NCBI GenBank assembly: GCA_018894105.1
Contig: CM032123.1
Span: forward strand, 25,831,744 to 25,895,743
Direction of reading: 5' to 3'
From: Jacaranda mimosifolia
Taxonomy: Eukaryota > Streptophyta > Magnoliopsida > Lamiales > Bignoniaceae
Length of the DNA stretch: 64,000 bases
Shown: positions 45,378 through 57,022 of the stretch, in pieces
How the letters are laid out: each line of letters starts with the position of its first letter
Numbering within the stretch: the stretch's first letter is position 1
Position numbers and translations under genes: made by a program
Notes under the pieces: generated by a model
The model's database searches: none
The model's input: the letters and a program-made list of their open reading frames with translations, nothing else
Told to the model about the DNA's origin: nothing

Positions 45378-46593
45378 AATCAAGCCATAATTGATCTTGA
45401 AATCTCTCTCTCAAAATCGGTCACTTAAGAGGGACGTATTTTCTAACACTTAGAAATTCTTCTTTCACCACTTAGAAAAGTTCAAGGCTTTTGTGTGTGA
45501 CCCATTGGGTTCAACCATTCATCGGACATAGGCTCACAACTCCTTGTGACTTTTGAATATTAAATATTCATTCTAGTTTAAAACTCCTTTTAAACTAGTC
45601 GACTCGATTCAATCGATCTCTATCAATTGAAGAGTACCTAATCTCCATGGTCGATGTCCAACCTCAAGCCCATGGAGCCCAACTAATTGGTCGAAATGAA
45701 TGTCTCTGTATGAATCTTTTAAAGCTCTACGCGTTCCATGCAAATACGGTCCTTCCGTCTCCTATCTCCATGAAAGAGGCCTAGGGCAAGATATTTGTCG
45801 GCTCCCTAATAGCCTCGATTCTATGCTTCTATTCTAAATGTTCAATTCCGATGTATGACCTTATCTTTTGGAAAACTCTTTTCCCAAACTGTCATACCAC
45901 CTTGCGCAAGGTTTCTGGAATATGATCATTATAGAATGCATAGGAGATGTACTCGCCCTTCACAAAAGCGAGGAGTCGGATTCTATCTTGGATCTCATAA
46001 ACCTCCATGCCAAGTAGCTCATACCCAATCATACCCCGAACGGCCCGCTGGGTGACCAGGGATAAGTCAAAGCATGAGGACCGGACACAAGGTTACAATG
46101 GATCCTCAGGTCAAATGACTAATTTATATGCACTAGTGTAAGCAGGAGAGCTTGCCACTACGGCTACCTAGTGGAGTCTCCGGTGGGTCTTCAGTGCCTT
46201 GTTCTCTAACAAGCACCCACTAACATGCACTCGTATCATATACAGTTGCTCATGGAACGGAGCAATATCCAACTATTTGGATTTATGCATCGTTAGTGCA
46301 AGTCTGTCCGGATCTTAGATGTCCCGTCTCGTAAGATCCTATGACTTGGAATATTTAAGATCACGACCGTGTAAGACTTATTCCGTGATCACCACCCAGT
46401 GAACTGACCAAGTCCCGTAGTCATGTGTGATCTAAGGACTTCATCCAAATGCCAGTGAAGTAATATAATGCATAAGATGAATGTGGCCATATGTAAGATA
46501 TCATTCAATCAAGATTGTCTCTTTAGAAAATAGTTTTACAAAGCCAAAATCATTAGCTTTCCGGGCACTATTTCTAACAATCTCCCACTTTCC

Positions 46594-49566
46594 CTAAAGC
46601 CAATACCCTACAGTCTTAAGACCCATCTTCTCAAGAAGTCCTTCAAAGACCTTTTGTCCTGAGGGCTTAGTTAGTGGATCTGCTAAATTCTCTTTCGAGG
46701 TAACTCTCTCCACTCGGATGTCGCCTCTCTCAATGATCTCTCTGATCAAATGATATCACCTCAAAATGTGCTTGGATTGTTGATGAGATCTGGGCTCCTT
46801 AGCTTGTGCTGCCGCCCCGGTGTTGTCACAGAAGACAATAACTAGCTCAGCTATGCTAGGCACTACATTCAACTCTTGAATGAAGTTTTTCATCCAAACA
46901 CCTTCCTTTGTGGCTTCAGAAGCCGCAATATATTCTGCCTCTGTTGTTGAGTCGGCCGTGGTGTCTTGTTTGGAACTTTTCCAACTCACGACGCCGCCAT
47001 TGAGGCAAAATATAAATCCAGAAGTGGATTTGAGGTCATCTACATCGGATTGGAAACTTGAATCCGAAAACCCTTCTAGTTTCAATTTTCCATTACTGTA
47101 TACTAAGAACAGATCCTTAGTTCTTTTCAAGTACTTAAGGATTGTCTTTACGGCCATCCAGTGACTTTCACCAGGATTGGATTGGAACCTACTCGTAACA
47201 CTTAGCGAGTGTGCCACATCCGGTCTTGTACATTGAACAACATACATTATGCTCCCTATGGCTGAGGCATAGGGTATTTGGGATATCTTTCGTTTCTCTT
47301 GCTCAGTCTTAGGGGCCATAGACTTCGAGAGACTAATTCCATGTCCCATAGGAAGAAATCCTTTCTTGGATTCCTCCATACTAAACCTTTATAGTATTTT
47401 ATCAATGTACATGGTTTGGGATAGCCCCAACATCTTCTTCGATCTATCTCTATAGATACGTATTCCTAATACGTAGGATGCCTCTCCTAAATCCTTCATG
47501 GAGAATTGTGTAGATAACCATACTTTAGTACACTCCAACATTCCAACCTCTTTCCCAATGAGAAGGATGTCATCGACATAAAGCACAATAAACTGTACAG
47601 AACTCCCACTGGCCTTTTGATACACATAGGGTTCATATACGTTCTTGACAAAGCCAAATGATTTGACTGTCTTATCAAAACGTATATTCCAACTTCGAGA
47701 TGCTTGTTTAAGTCCATAAATGGACCTTTGGAGTTTGCAAACCATTTGCTCGCTCCCTTTGGGTGTGAAACCTTGTGGTTGCTCCATGTATATTTCCTCT
47801 TTAATGTTTCCATTGAGAAAGGCGGTTTTCACATCCATTTTCCATATCTCATAGTCATAATATGCAGCTATGGCAAGTAGGATCTGAATGGACTTAGGCA
47901 TTGCGACTGGTGAAAAGGTTTCCTCGAAATCAATACCGTGTCTTTGAGTATAACCTTTAGCCACTAGTTGCGCCTTAAAAGTTGTCACTTCTCCATCTAC
48001 TCCAAGCTTTTGCTTATAGATCCACTTGCAACCTACGGGAACTATTCCCTTCGGTGGATCTACCAAAGTCCATACTTTGTTTGAGTACATGGAGTCCATT
48101 TCGGATCTCATGGCTTCTTGCCAGCGTCTTGAGTCTATGTCCAACATAGCTTCCTCATAGGTCTTCGGATCACTATCCGACTGACCCGTCTCATGAAGAA
48201 ATCTGAACCTTTCGGGTTGCTTCTTGACGCGGTCAGACCTTCTTAGAGGATGTGTATCGGGCTTTTGTGATTCAATTGTTTCCACTGCCTGTGGGATTTT
48301 TTGATCGTTTTGAACTTCATCAAGTTCAACAACAACGGCATTTCTATCCAATAGAAATTCCTTTTCCAAAAAGACGGCGTTCCTCGAGACAAACACCTTT
48401 TGTTCCGAGGGATCATAAAAATAATGACCTATAGACTCTTTTGGGTATCCCAAAAACTTGCACAAGATGGATCTACTGTCCAACTTATCTCCCACTGTCC
48501 GTCTTACGTAGGTAAGAGATTCCCAAATCTTCAAATATTGATAAGAGGGTGCTTTGCCATGCCATATCTCATATGGTGCCTTTGGCACCGACTTTGAAGG
48601 TACTATATTTAGTAACTTCGCCACCGTGGTCAAGGTATATCCCCAAAAGGATATCGGTACATCGGAGAAGCTCATCATGGAACGCACCATGTCCAACAGT
48701 GTGCGGTTTCTCCTCTCGGTTACTCCATTGAGCTGGGGTGTGTCGGGGGGAGTCCATTGTGAGAGAATACCATTCTCCTTTAGATATTCCAAGAATTCGG
48801 TGCTCATGTATTCTCCTCCTCGATCAGATCGAAGAGTTTTAATACTTAGCCCTAGTTGCTTTTCTACTTCATTTCTATACTCTTTGAACTTTTCAAAGGC
48901 TTCGGATTTGTTCTTCATAAGACACAAGTGTCCGAAACGACTGTGATCGTCGGTAAAGGTGATGAAGTAGGAATAGCCACCTCTCCCACTAACTATTAGT
49001 GGTCCACAAACACCTGTGTGGATCAAATCCAAAAGATTTGTGGAGTGCTCCGATTGTCCTACAAAGGGAGCTTTGGTCATTTTTCCTTTTAAACAGGACT
49101 CACAAGTTGGAAGTTCTTCAATGCCACTAACATTTAGTGTTTTGAGAGCCTCTAACTTGTTCATCCTATTTTTAGATATATGGCCAAGTCTTGCATGCCA
49201 TAGCATGGCATCCTCTTGGATATCTTGCTTCATTTTATTTGATTGAATGTGCATTAGTGAAGTTTGGGAATTAAGTATGTACAATCCATTAGACAATGTA
49301 CCTTTAGCAACTAAAGAACCATTCTTTGATGCCAATAGATTCTCATTCGATATTGAAAAATCATATCCTTCATTATCTAGAACGGGAATAGAAATAATAT
49401 TTTTGACAAGATTGGGTACATAGTAAACTGGATCAAGTACAATGCTTTTATTCCCTAAATCTAGCTTGATTATTCCTTGGAATGTGGCAGCAACAGTTGC
49501 TCCATTTCCCAGGCGGAGGATCATATCCCCTTCACGTAGACTCCTTCTTCTTTCCATCCCCTGCAA
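46594..49566 (-). pseudogene. copia pol of array copy 1, with nonsense changes
   Basis: On the - strand it holds GAG-pre-integrase and integrase (WHARLGH...CESCLKGK, then DLIHTGVCGPL, TLRSDRGGEY and PQLNGVTERRN), RT (GCKWIYKQKLG, LYVDDILLIG) and RNase H (GFSDSSFQSD, EAEYIAASEA, FCDNTGAAAQ). Two stops not present in copy 2 break it: AAA to TAA at 47389-47391 and CGA to TGA at 46756-46758. The stop that would close the frame is at 46594-46596. The integrase site that is normally HTD is HTG (codon at 49012-49014), as in copy 2. The copy is otherwise nearly identical to copy 2. Confidence 0.93.
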
Positions 49567-49833
49567 CGAATTACAGAGGTGAGAACCGCATGCGGTATCG
49601 AATACCTATGTGGAAGAATTCGTCGTTAAATGCACTTCAATGAAAAACATACCCTTCGTAAGAGTAGCAAGGCAAGCTTTATAATTTCTTCTCCAATGAC
49701 CCTTTTCGCCACAGTGGAAACAGTTTGCATCTACTTTAGCCTTTTTTTTTTTGAGATTTCTTAGCTAGTCTTGGAAGTTTGGCCCGGTTAGCTTATTGTT
49801 TTCCAAAATAGTTGAGAGTGGATTCTTAGCCAT
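49567..49833 (-). pseudogene. copia gag remnant with internal deletion, copy 1
   Basis: The frame starts ATG at 49833 and reads MAKNPLSTILENNKLTGPNF, a typical copia gag start. About 28 residues in, it jumps straight through an A11 run to KKAKVDANCFHCGEKGHWRR, a zinc knuckle whose final Cys is Tyr (RRNY). The capsid (UBN2-like) region of roughly 200 residues that normally separates these parts is gone. Then follow TNSST*VFDTACGSHLCNSL: TAG at 49606-49608 replaces the expected Trp before the protease DT-x-CG motif. A private stop is at 49765-49767. Confidence 0.8.
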
Positions 49834-51841
49834 TTTGATTTTGAAGATTTCGCAAATCTACAAAGAGGCGAAAAAGAAAAGAATAAGCATGTGATTGATT
49901 TGATATTGAAAACATGTTTATGGTCTTTCAAGCATGTTTTTCTCCCACTATTTTATCAAATCCTTTACCCCCAAAAAGAATTCGGGAAATCATATTTGCT
50001 AGTGAGAATCAAGATCCCGAGGACTTGTAAGTGGACCCACGACTCGTGAGACATTCACAAACAATCGAAGGGTAAGCAACATTTGCTAATTGCATCTTAT
50101 GCAATTCTTGATATATTTTGCCTCACTTTTCATGTAGACCCACGACTCGTGCGACATCTACATTACTAAGTGTTAAGTCAAACCTACCAATCATGCTTCG
50201 GTTCGAGACGGGCCACACGTCATCCCACGACTCGTGTGCCAATGCGTGGGCGTTCCCCAACCAAAGTGCATCTTATGCTAAGTATGTGGACACAACTTTT
50301 CTACCATAAGTGTGACCCACGACTCGTGAGACATCACACAAATGATGCTAGCATCATCATGCCACATACTATTGGTAGACGGCTTGGATTAATTAAAACT
50401 CCTTTTAATATGAAATCCATTTTGACTTAATATTTGAAAAATACTTAGAGTTTCTAAGTGGAGGATTTTTTTTGCTTGCAAAGATCTCATCATTATTTTA
50501 TCTTCTTATTTAGGTTCTCTATATCCTAGTCTTGCATCGCATACAAAAAAGGATATGGAAAGCATAAATAAGTAAATGCGCCTAGCATACATCTAGGGTG
50601 GGATGACCATGAGCCTTAACCAAGTGATGCAGTTAGAGCCATAGGTGCCTCACTTAGTTGATTTTAAGTGGGTTGATTAAATCTAGCTATTACATGATAG
50701 TATCCCATACATTCATGGGCCTTCATAAGGTCTTCATGTCTCCAATGGTCTCCTTTGCTCCTTGTAACAATTACATGAGTAGGAAATCCTCACTCCTAAA
50801 GATTCTACTCTCATAACTTTTACAAGATGAATCAAGAGGCATGCAAGCCTCAATTTAATACAACCAACTTTTCAACAACTTGAAAATAAATAAAATCATA
50901 TTAAAGGCTCTTGATCATACCCATTCATTCATCATCCATTCAACAATTAAATGAACAATAAATAAACAAGAATTAACAATTAATTTTGCCAATTAAATGC
51001 TCGTCATATAAACAAGAAATTGGTCATGCATAACAATTATGCAACTATCTTGGAGATCAACTTTAACCAATTTTAAGGAGCACTCAAAAATGTCAAACAT
51101 AATTTTGAGACCTTGCACAACACTTGTGCATGTGTTGTGTGCAATGCAAAAAAATTAGGAGCATAAAAGGATGGACTTGGGGGCTCAAAAAATCGCCCCC
51201 CAAACCAGGTGCTGCTGCTGCCGGACACGGCCAGGCGCTGCCCGGGCAGCGTGCGCGCACGCTGGCTAGGCACGCCCGGCAGCGTCCGGCCGCTGCTGCC
51301 ACTCAGTTTTGGTGGGGAGGGGGGCAATTCAAGCCCCATTCCTTCAACTTTCATGCACCTATCTTGCTACCATGTGTGACCAACACATTGATGCACATTT
51401 CTGCCCGAATTTCAGATTCAAAACAGTTTCAAAAAACTGAAAATTAAAGTGCACAAACTTGCTCCAAAAAACCAGTCAAGGTGAGAATCATATTCTTCAA
51501 ACAATCTCCAAATAAACTCCAATCCAATTGGATCCAAAAATGACCAGAACACTTTCAGCCATTCAACAACATGCTATATCAACATATAACATCAATTAAT
51601 GTCAAATCAAAATTCAACATTAACTTCTATGAATTAAAACATGCTAACTATGCGAATTAACAATTAAATCACATAATAACATGCTTTCAATTCATCAAAC
51701 ATATAATCCACATGCATCTCCAATCCACATACTCCAATTCATCAATGAATCAAGTATGTGGATGATTCAATCAGATCATCACATGATCCAATTGTGCAAC
51801 AAAAATCCAAATAAGTGCATGATATTGGCTTCGATACCATT
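49834..51841 (-). other. 5' leader and primer site of copy 1
   Basis: About 2 kb of non-coding leader lies between the LTR and gag. The - strand primer site TGGTATCGAAGCC (51839-51827) resembles the initiator tRNA-Met site TGGTATCAGAGC. The leader holds four copies of the palindrome-like 11-mer CACGACTCGTG (50038, 50141, 50226, 50318) and a GC-rich, self-complementary block at about 51180-51300. Confidence 0.7.
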
Positions 51842-54044
51842 TGAAAGTGCTATGGCCGAGATAAGCCAAACAAATTCAAAATTAAATAGCAAATCTCGAA
51901 CCAAATCAACATCCCCAGGCATATATCATACAACATAAATGGATTAATCAGAGGATACCAACCTGAATCGCTCAAAATCCAAGGAGATGATGGATGATTC
52001 TTCCTATCACAGATTTCCGGCAGTTTCTGGCACAGCAGAGAAAAAGGAGAATATCTTCCAATTCCGATCTCCAAATGAAATGAGGAAAAATTCTCCAGAA
52101 ATCTAACTCAAATTCCAATCTTCTGTGATAAAAATTGGCTCAAATATCCATCGGATCGCTCCAGGAGAAAATCGTGAAGTGGACTGTTCTGCAGAAACTT
52201 TTTCTGGAATTGAGTGGCCTCACTTGTGGTCACCTCCAATGCAAGTCCACACACCTTAAAGCAATCCTAGAACGTCCAGATATTTAGCTGGAGCAGATCT
52301 GGAGTTGTTTGGTGAAGAAGGGGGTTTTTGAGTGAGAGAGAGAATGGATGGAAGTTAGATCTCTACTAACTTTGGAGAGAATTTTGGAGGAAGAATTTAG
52401 CTTGCAAAATTCAGAATTTTGGCTAATGAATCTGGACTGATTTTCGGCCACTCCACCTCCCCTCATATAGTGGTGTGAGAGGTGTGATGCCAAGGTGGCA
52501 TCACACCTCCCATGCTCAGGAGGGGACCGAAATTCCAAGGGCATAATTGTAAGTTGGTAATTCCACTATCATGTGGTCTTGCCAACTTGCTTAATTGGAA
52601 TCCAATTCCAATTAATTCAAAACATATTTGAATTCTTTCCTCCAATAATATATTCTCCTATTAATTAAATTAATCCAATTGATTTAATTAATTCAACTTG
52701 ATTTAACAATTAAATCAAGCAAACTTAACTCTTTAAGTCAACTTCAATTATTCAACTATCAATGTGGCTCAAATAATCAACTCCTTAATTATTTGCCTAA
52801 TTTAACTCCTTAAATTAGTTGATCAATTTAACACTTAAATCAATCAAGCCATAATTGATCTTGAAATCTCTCTCTCAAAATCGGTCCCTTAAGAGGGACA
52901 TATTTTCTAACACTTAGAAATTCTTCTTTCACCACTTAGAAAAGTTCAAGGCTTTTGTGTGTGACCCATTGGGTTCAACCATTCATCGGACATAGGCTCA
53001 CAACTCCTTGTGACTTTTGAATATTAAATATTCATTCTAGTTTAAAACTCCTTTTAAACTAGTCGACTCGATTCAATCGATCTCTATCAATTGAAGAGTA
53101 CCTAATCTCAATGGTCGATGTCCAACCTCAAGCCCATGGAGCCCAACTAATTGGTCGAAATGAATGTCTCTGTATGAACCTTTTAAAGCTCTACGCGTTC
53201 CATGCAAATACGGTCCTTCCGTCTCCTATCTCCATGAAAGAGCCCTAGGGCAAGATATTTGTCGGCTCCCTAATAGCCTCGATTCTATGCTTCTATTCTA
53301 AATGTTCAATTCCGATGTATGACCTTATCTTTTGGAAAACTCTTTTCCCAAACTGTCATACCACCTTGCGCAAGGATTTCTGGAATATGATCATTATAGA
53401 ATGCATAGGAGATGTACTCGCCCTTCACAAAAGCGAGGAGTTGGATTCCATCTTGGATCTCATAAACCTCCATGCCAAGTAGCTCATACCTAATCATACC
53501 CCGAACGGCCCGCTGGGTGACCAGGGATAAGTCAAAGCATGAGGACCGGACACAAGGTTACAATGGATCCTCAGGTCAAAGGACTAATTTATATGCACTA
53601 GCGTAAGCAGGAGAGCTTGCCACTACGGCTACCTAGTGGAGTCTCCGGTGGGTCTTCAGTGCCTTGTTCTCTAACAAGCACCCACTAATATGCACCCGTA
53701 TCATATACAGTTGCTCATGGAACGGGGCAATATCCAACTATTTGGATTTATGCATCGTTAGTGCAAGTCTGTCCGGATCTTAGATGTCCCGTCTCGTAAG
53801 ATCCTATGACTTGGAATATTTAAGATCACGACCTTGTAAGACTTATTCCGTGATCACCACCCAGTGAACTGACCAAGTCCCGTAGTCATGTGTGATCTAA
53901 GGACTTCATCCAAATGCCAGTGAAGTAATATAATGCATAAGATGAATGTGGCCATATGTAAGATATCATTCAATCAAGATTGTCTCTTTAGAAAATAGTT
54001 TTATAGAGCCAAAATCATTGGGTTTCCGGGCACTATTTCTAACA
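51842..54044 (-). repeat. LTR 2 (shared middle LTR) of the copia array
   Basis: 2203 bases with TGTTAG...TTTCA ends on the - strand. It contains a perfect 12-bp-arm palindrome at 52481-52507 that LTR 3 also has. It differs from LTR 3 at scattered single bases and small indels only. Confidence 0.95.
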
Positions 54045-54058
54045 ATCTCCCACTTTCC

Positions 54059-57022
54059 CTAAAGCCAATACCCTACAGTCTTAAGACCTATCTTCTCAAG
54101 ATGTCCTTCAAAGACCTTTTGTCCTGAGGGCTTAGTTAGTGGATCTGCTATATTCTCTTTCGAGGTAACTCTCTCCACTCGGATGTCGCCTCTCTCAATG
54201 ATCTCTCTGATCAAATGATATCGCCTCAAAATGTGCTTGGATCGTTGATGAGATCTGGGCTCCTTAGCTTGTGCTGCCGCCCCGGTGTTGTCACAGAAGA
54301 CAATAACTGGCTCAGTTATGCTAGGCACTACATTCAACTCTTGAATGAAGTTTTTCATCCAAACACCTTCCTTTGCGGCTTCAGAAGCCGCAATATATTC
54401 TGCCTCTGCGGTTGAGTCGGCCGTGGTGTCTTGTTTGGAACTTTTCCAACTCATGACGCCGCCATTGAGGCAAAATATAAATCCAGAAGTGGATTTGAGG
54501 TCATCTACATCGGATTGGAAACTTGAATCCGAAAACCCTTCTAGTTTCAATTCTCCATTACCGTATACTAAGAACAGATCCTTGGTTCTTTTCAAGTACT
54601 TAAGGATTGTCTTTACGGCCATCCAGTGACTTTCACCAGGATTGGATTGGAACCTACTCGTAACACTTAGCGAGTGTGCCACATCCGGTCTTGTACATTG
54701 AACAACATACATTATGCTCCCTATGGCAGAGGCATAGGGTATTTGGGATATCTTTCGTTTCTCTTGCTCAGTCTTAGGGGCCATAGACTTCGAGAGACTA
54801 ATGCCATGTCCCATAGGAAGAAATCCTTTCTTGGATTCCTCCATACTAAACCTTTTTAGTATTTTATCAATGTACATGGTTTGGGATAGCCCCAACATCC
54901 TCTTCGATCTATCTCTATAGATACGTATTCCTAATATGTAGGATGCCTCTCCCAAATCCTTCATGGAGAATTGTGTAGATAACCATACTTTAGTACACTC
55001 CAACATTCCAACCTCATTCCCAATGAGAAGGATGTCATCGACATAAAGCACAATAAACTGTACAGAACTCCCACTGGCCTTTTGATACACATAGGGTTCA
55101 TATACGTTCTTGACAAAGCCAAACGATTTGACTGTCTTATCAAAACGTATATTCCAACTTCGAGATGCTTGTTTAAGTCCATAAATGGACCTTTGGAGTT
55201 TGCAAACCATTTGCTCGCTCCCTTTGGGTGTGAAACCTTGTGGTTGCTCCATGTATATTTCCTCTTTAATGTTTCCATTGAGAAAGGCGGTTTTCACATC
55301 CATTTTCCATATCTCATAGTCATAATATGCAGCTATGGCAAGTAGGATCCGAATGGACTTAGGCATTGCGACTGGTGAAAAGGTTTCCTCGAAATCAATA
55401 CCGGGTCTTTGAGTATAACCTTTAGCCACTAGTTGCGCCTTAAAAGTTGTCACTTCTCCATCTACTCCAAGCTTTTGCTTATAGATCCACTTGCAACCTA
55501 CGGGAACTATTCCCTTCGGTGGATCTACCAAAGTCCATACTTTGTTTGAGTACATGGAGTCCATTTCGGATCTCATGGCTTCTTGCCAGCGTCTTGAGTC
55601 TATGTCCAACATAGCTTCCTCATAGGTCTTCGGATCACTATCCGACTGACCCGTCTCATGAAGAAATCCGAACCTTTCGGGTTGCTTCTTGACGCGGTCA
55701 GACCTTCTTAGAGGATGTGTATCGGGCTTTTGTGATTCAATTGTTTCCACTGCCTGTGGGATTTGTTGATCGTTTTGAACTTCATCAAGTTCAACAACAA
55801 CGCCATTTCTATCCAATAGAAATTCCTTTTCCAAAAAGACGGCGTTCCTCGAGACAAACACCTTTTGTTCCGAGGGATCATAAAAATAATAACCTATAGA
55901 CTCTTTTGGGTATCCCAAAAACTTGCACAAGATGGATCTACTGTCCAACTTATCTCCCACTGTCCGTCTTACGTAGGCAAGAGATCCCCAAATCTTCAAA
56001 TATTGATAAGAGGGTGCTTTGCCATGCCATATCTCATATGGTGTCTTTGGCACCGACTTTGAAGGTACTATATTTAGTAACTTCACTGCCGTGGTCAAGG
56101 CATATCCCCAAAAGGATATCGGTACATCGGAGAAGCTCATCATGGAACGCACCATGTCCAACAGTGTGCGGTTTCTCCTCTCGATTACTCCATTGAGCTG
56201 GGGTGTGCCGGGGGGAGTCCATTGTGAGAGAATACCATTCTCCTTTAGATATTCCAAGAATTCGGTGCTCATGTATTCTCCTCCTCGATCAGATCGAAGA
56301 GTTTTAATACTTAGCCCTAGTTGCTTTTCTACTTCATTTCTATACTCTTTGAACTTTTCAAAGGCTTCGGATTTGTTCTTCATAAGACACAAGTGTCCGA
56401 AACGACTGTGATCGTCGGTAAAGGTGATGAAGTAGGAATAGCCACCTCTCCCACTAACTCTTAGTGGTCCACAAACACCTGTGTGGATCAAATCCAAAAG
56501 ATTTGTGGAGTGCTCCGATTGTCCTACAAAGGGAGCTTTGGTCATTTTTCCTTTTAAACAGGACTCACAAGTTGGAAGTTCTTCAATGCCACTAACATTT
56601 AGTGTTTTGAGAGCCTCTAACTTGTTTATCCTATTTTTAGATATATGACCAAGTCTTGCATGCCATAGCATGGCATCCTCTTGGATATCTTGCTTCATTT
56701 TATTTGATTGAATGTGCATTAGTGAAGTTTGGGAATTAAGTATGTACAATCCATTAGACAATGTACCTTTAGCAACTAAAGAACCATTCTTTGATGCCAA
56801 TAGATTCTCATTCGATATTGAAAAATCATATCCTTCATTATCAAGAACGGGAATAGAAATAATGTTTTTGACAAGATTGGGTACATAGTAAACTGGATTA
56901 AGTACAATGCTTTTATTCCCTAAATCTAGCTTGATTATTCCTTGGAATGTGGCAGCAACAGTTGCTCCATTTCCCAGGCGGAGGATCATATCCCCTTCAC
57001 GTAGACTCCTTCTTCTTTCCAT
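54059..57022 (-). CDS. copia pol of array copy 2, long open frame but defective
   Basis: A 987-codon open frame (- strand) covers the GAG-pre-integrase to RNase H region and ends KTVGYWL at TAG 54059-54061. Present are LWHARLGH and CESCLKGK, TLRSDRGGEY, GTPQLNGVIERRN, GCKWIYKQKL, FIVLYVDDILLIG, EGFSDSSFQSD, AEAEYIAASEAAKEGVW and VFCDNTGAAAQA. RT and RNase H catalytic sites look intact. Integrase reads LIHTGVCGPL, with Gly (codon 56477-56479) where copia integrases have the first catalytic Asp. The ATG used here is internal to the polyprotein: TAG (CAG in copy 1) lies two codons upstream and another stop before the protease motif. It therefore cannot yield an active element alone. Confidence 0.92.
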   Translation of the reverse strand: MERRRSLREGDMILRLGNGATVAATFQGIIKLDLGNKSIVLNPVYYVPNLVKNIISIPVLDNEGYDFSISNENLLASKNGSLVAKGTLSNGLYILNSQTSLMHIQSNKMKQDIQEDAMLWHARLGHISKNRINKLEALKTLNVSGIEELPTCESCLKGKMTKAPFVGQSEHSTNLLDLIHTGVCGPLRVSGRGGYSYFITFTDDHSRFGHLCLMKNKSEAFEKFKEYRNEVEKQLGLSIKTLRSDRGGEYMSTEFLEYLKENGILSQWTPPGTPQLNGVIERRNRTLLDMVRSMMSFSDVPISFWGYALTTAVKLLNIVPSKSVPKTPYEIWHGKAPSYQYLKIWGSLAYVRRTVGDKLDSRSILCKFLGYPKESIGYYFYDPSEQKVFVSRNAVFLEKEFLLDRNGVVVELDEVQNDQQIPQAVETIESQKPDTHPLRRSDRVKKQPERFGFLHETGQSDSDPKTYEEAMLDIDSRRWQEAMRSEMDSMYSNKVWTLVDPPKGIVPVGCKWIYKQKLGVDGEVTTFKAQLVAKGYTQRPGIDFEETFSPVAMPKSIRILLAIAAYYDYEIWKMDVKTAFLNGNIKEEIYMEQPQGFTPKGSEQMVCKLQRSIYGLKQASRSWNIRFDKTVKSFGFVKNVYEPYVYQKASGSSVQFIVLYVDDILLIGNEVGMLECTKVWLSTQFSMKDLGEASYILGIRIYRDRSKRMLGLSQTMYIDKILKRFSMEESKKGFLPMGHGISLSKSMAPKTEQEKRKISQIPYASAIGSIMYVVQCTRPDVAHSLSVTSRFQSNPGESHWMAVKTILKYLKRTKDLFLVYGNGELKLEGFSDSSFQSDVDDLKSTSGFIFCLNGGVMSWKSSKQDTTADSTAEAEYIAASEAAKEGVWMKNFIQELNVVPSITEPVIVFCDNTGAAAQAKEPRSHQRSKHILRRYHLIREIIERGDIRVERVTSKENIADPLTKPSGQKVFEGHLEKIGLKTVGYWL

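Larger units (their letters stand above)
41435..46579 (-). repeat. LTR 1 of the copia array, interrupted by a solo LTR
   Basis: Without the 2922-bp insert and its 5-bp duplication it measures 2218 bases. On the - strand it starts TGTTAGAAATAGTG and ends GCACTTTCA. Relative to LTRs 2 and 3 it has an extra TTTTCTTTAGTTAACTTAAC-type duplication of about 28 bases near 42318, and has lost half of a palindrome near 42075. Confidence 0.92.

Noticed and set aside
48554..48946. 130-codon + strand frame, repeated at 56019-56411
   Set aside because: It is antisense to the integrase region of copia pol; its conservation follows from the duplicated pol.
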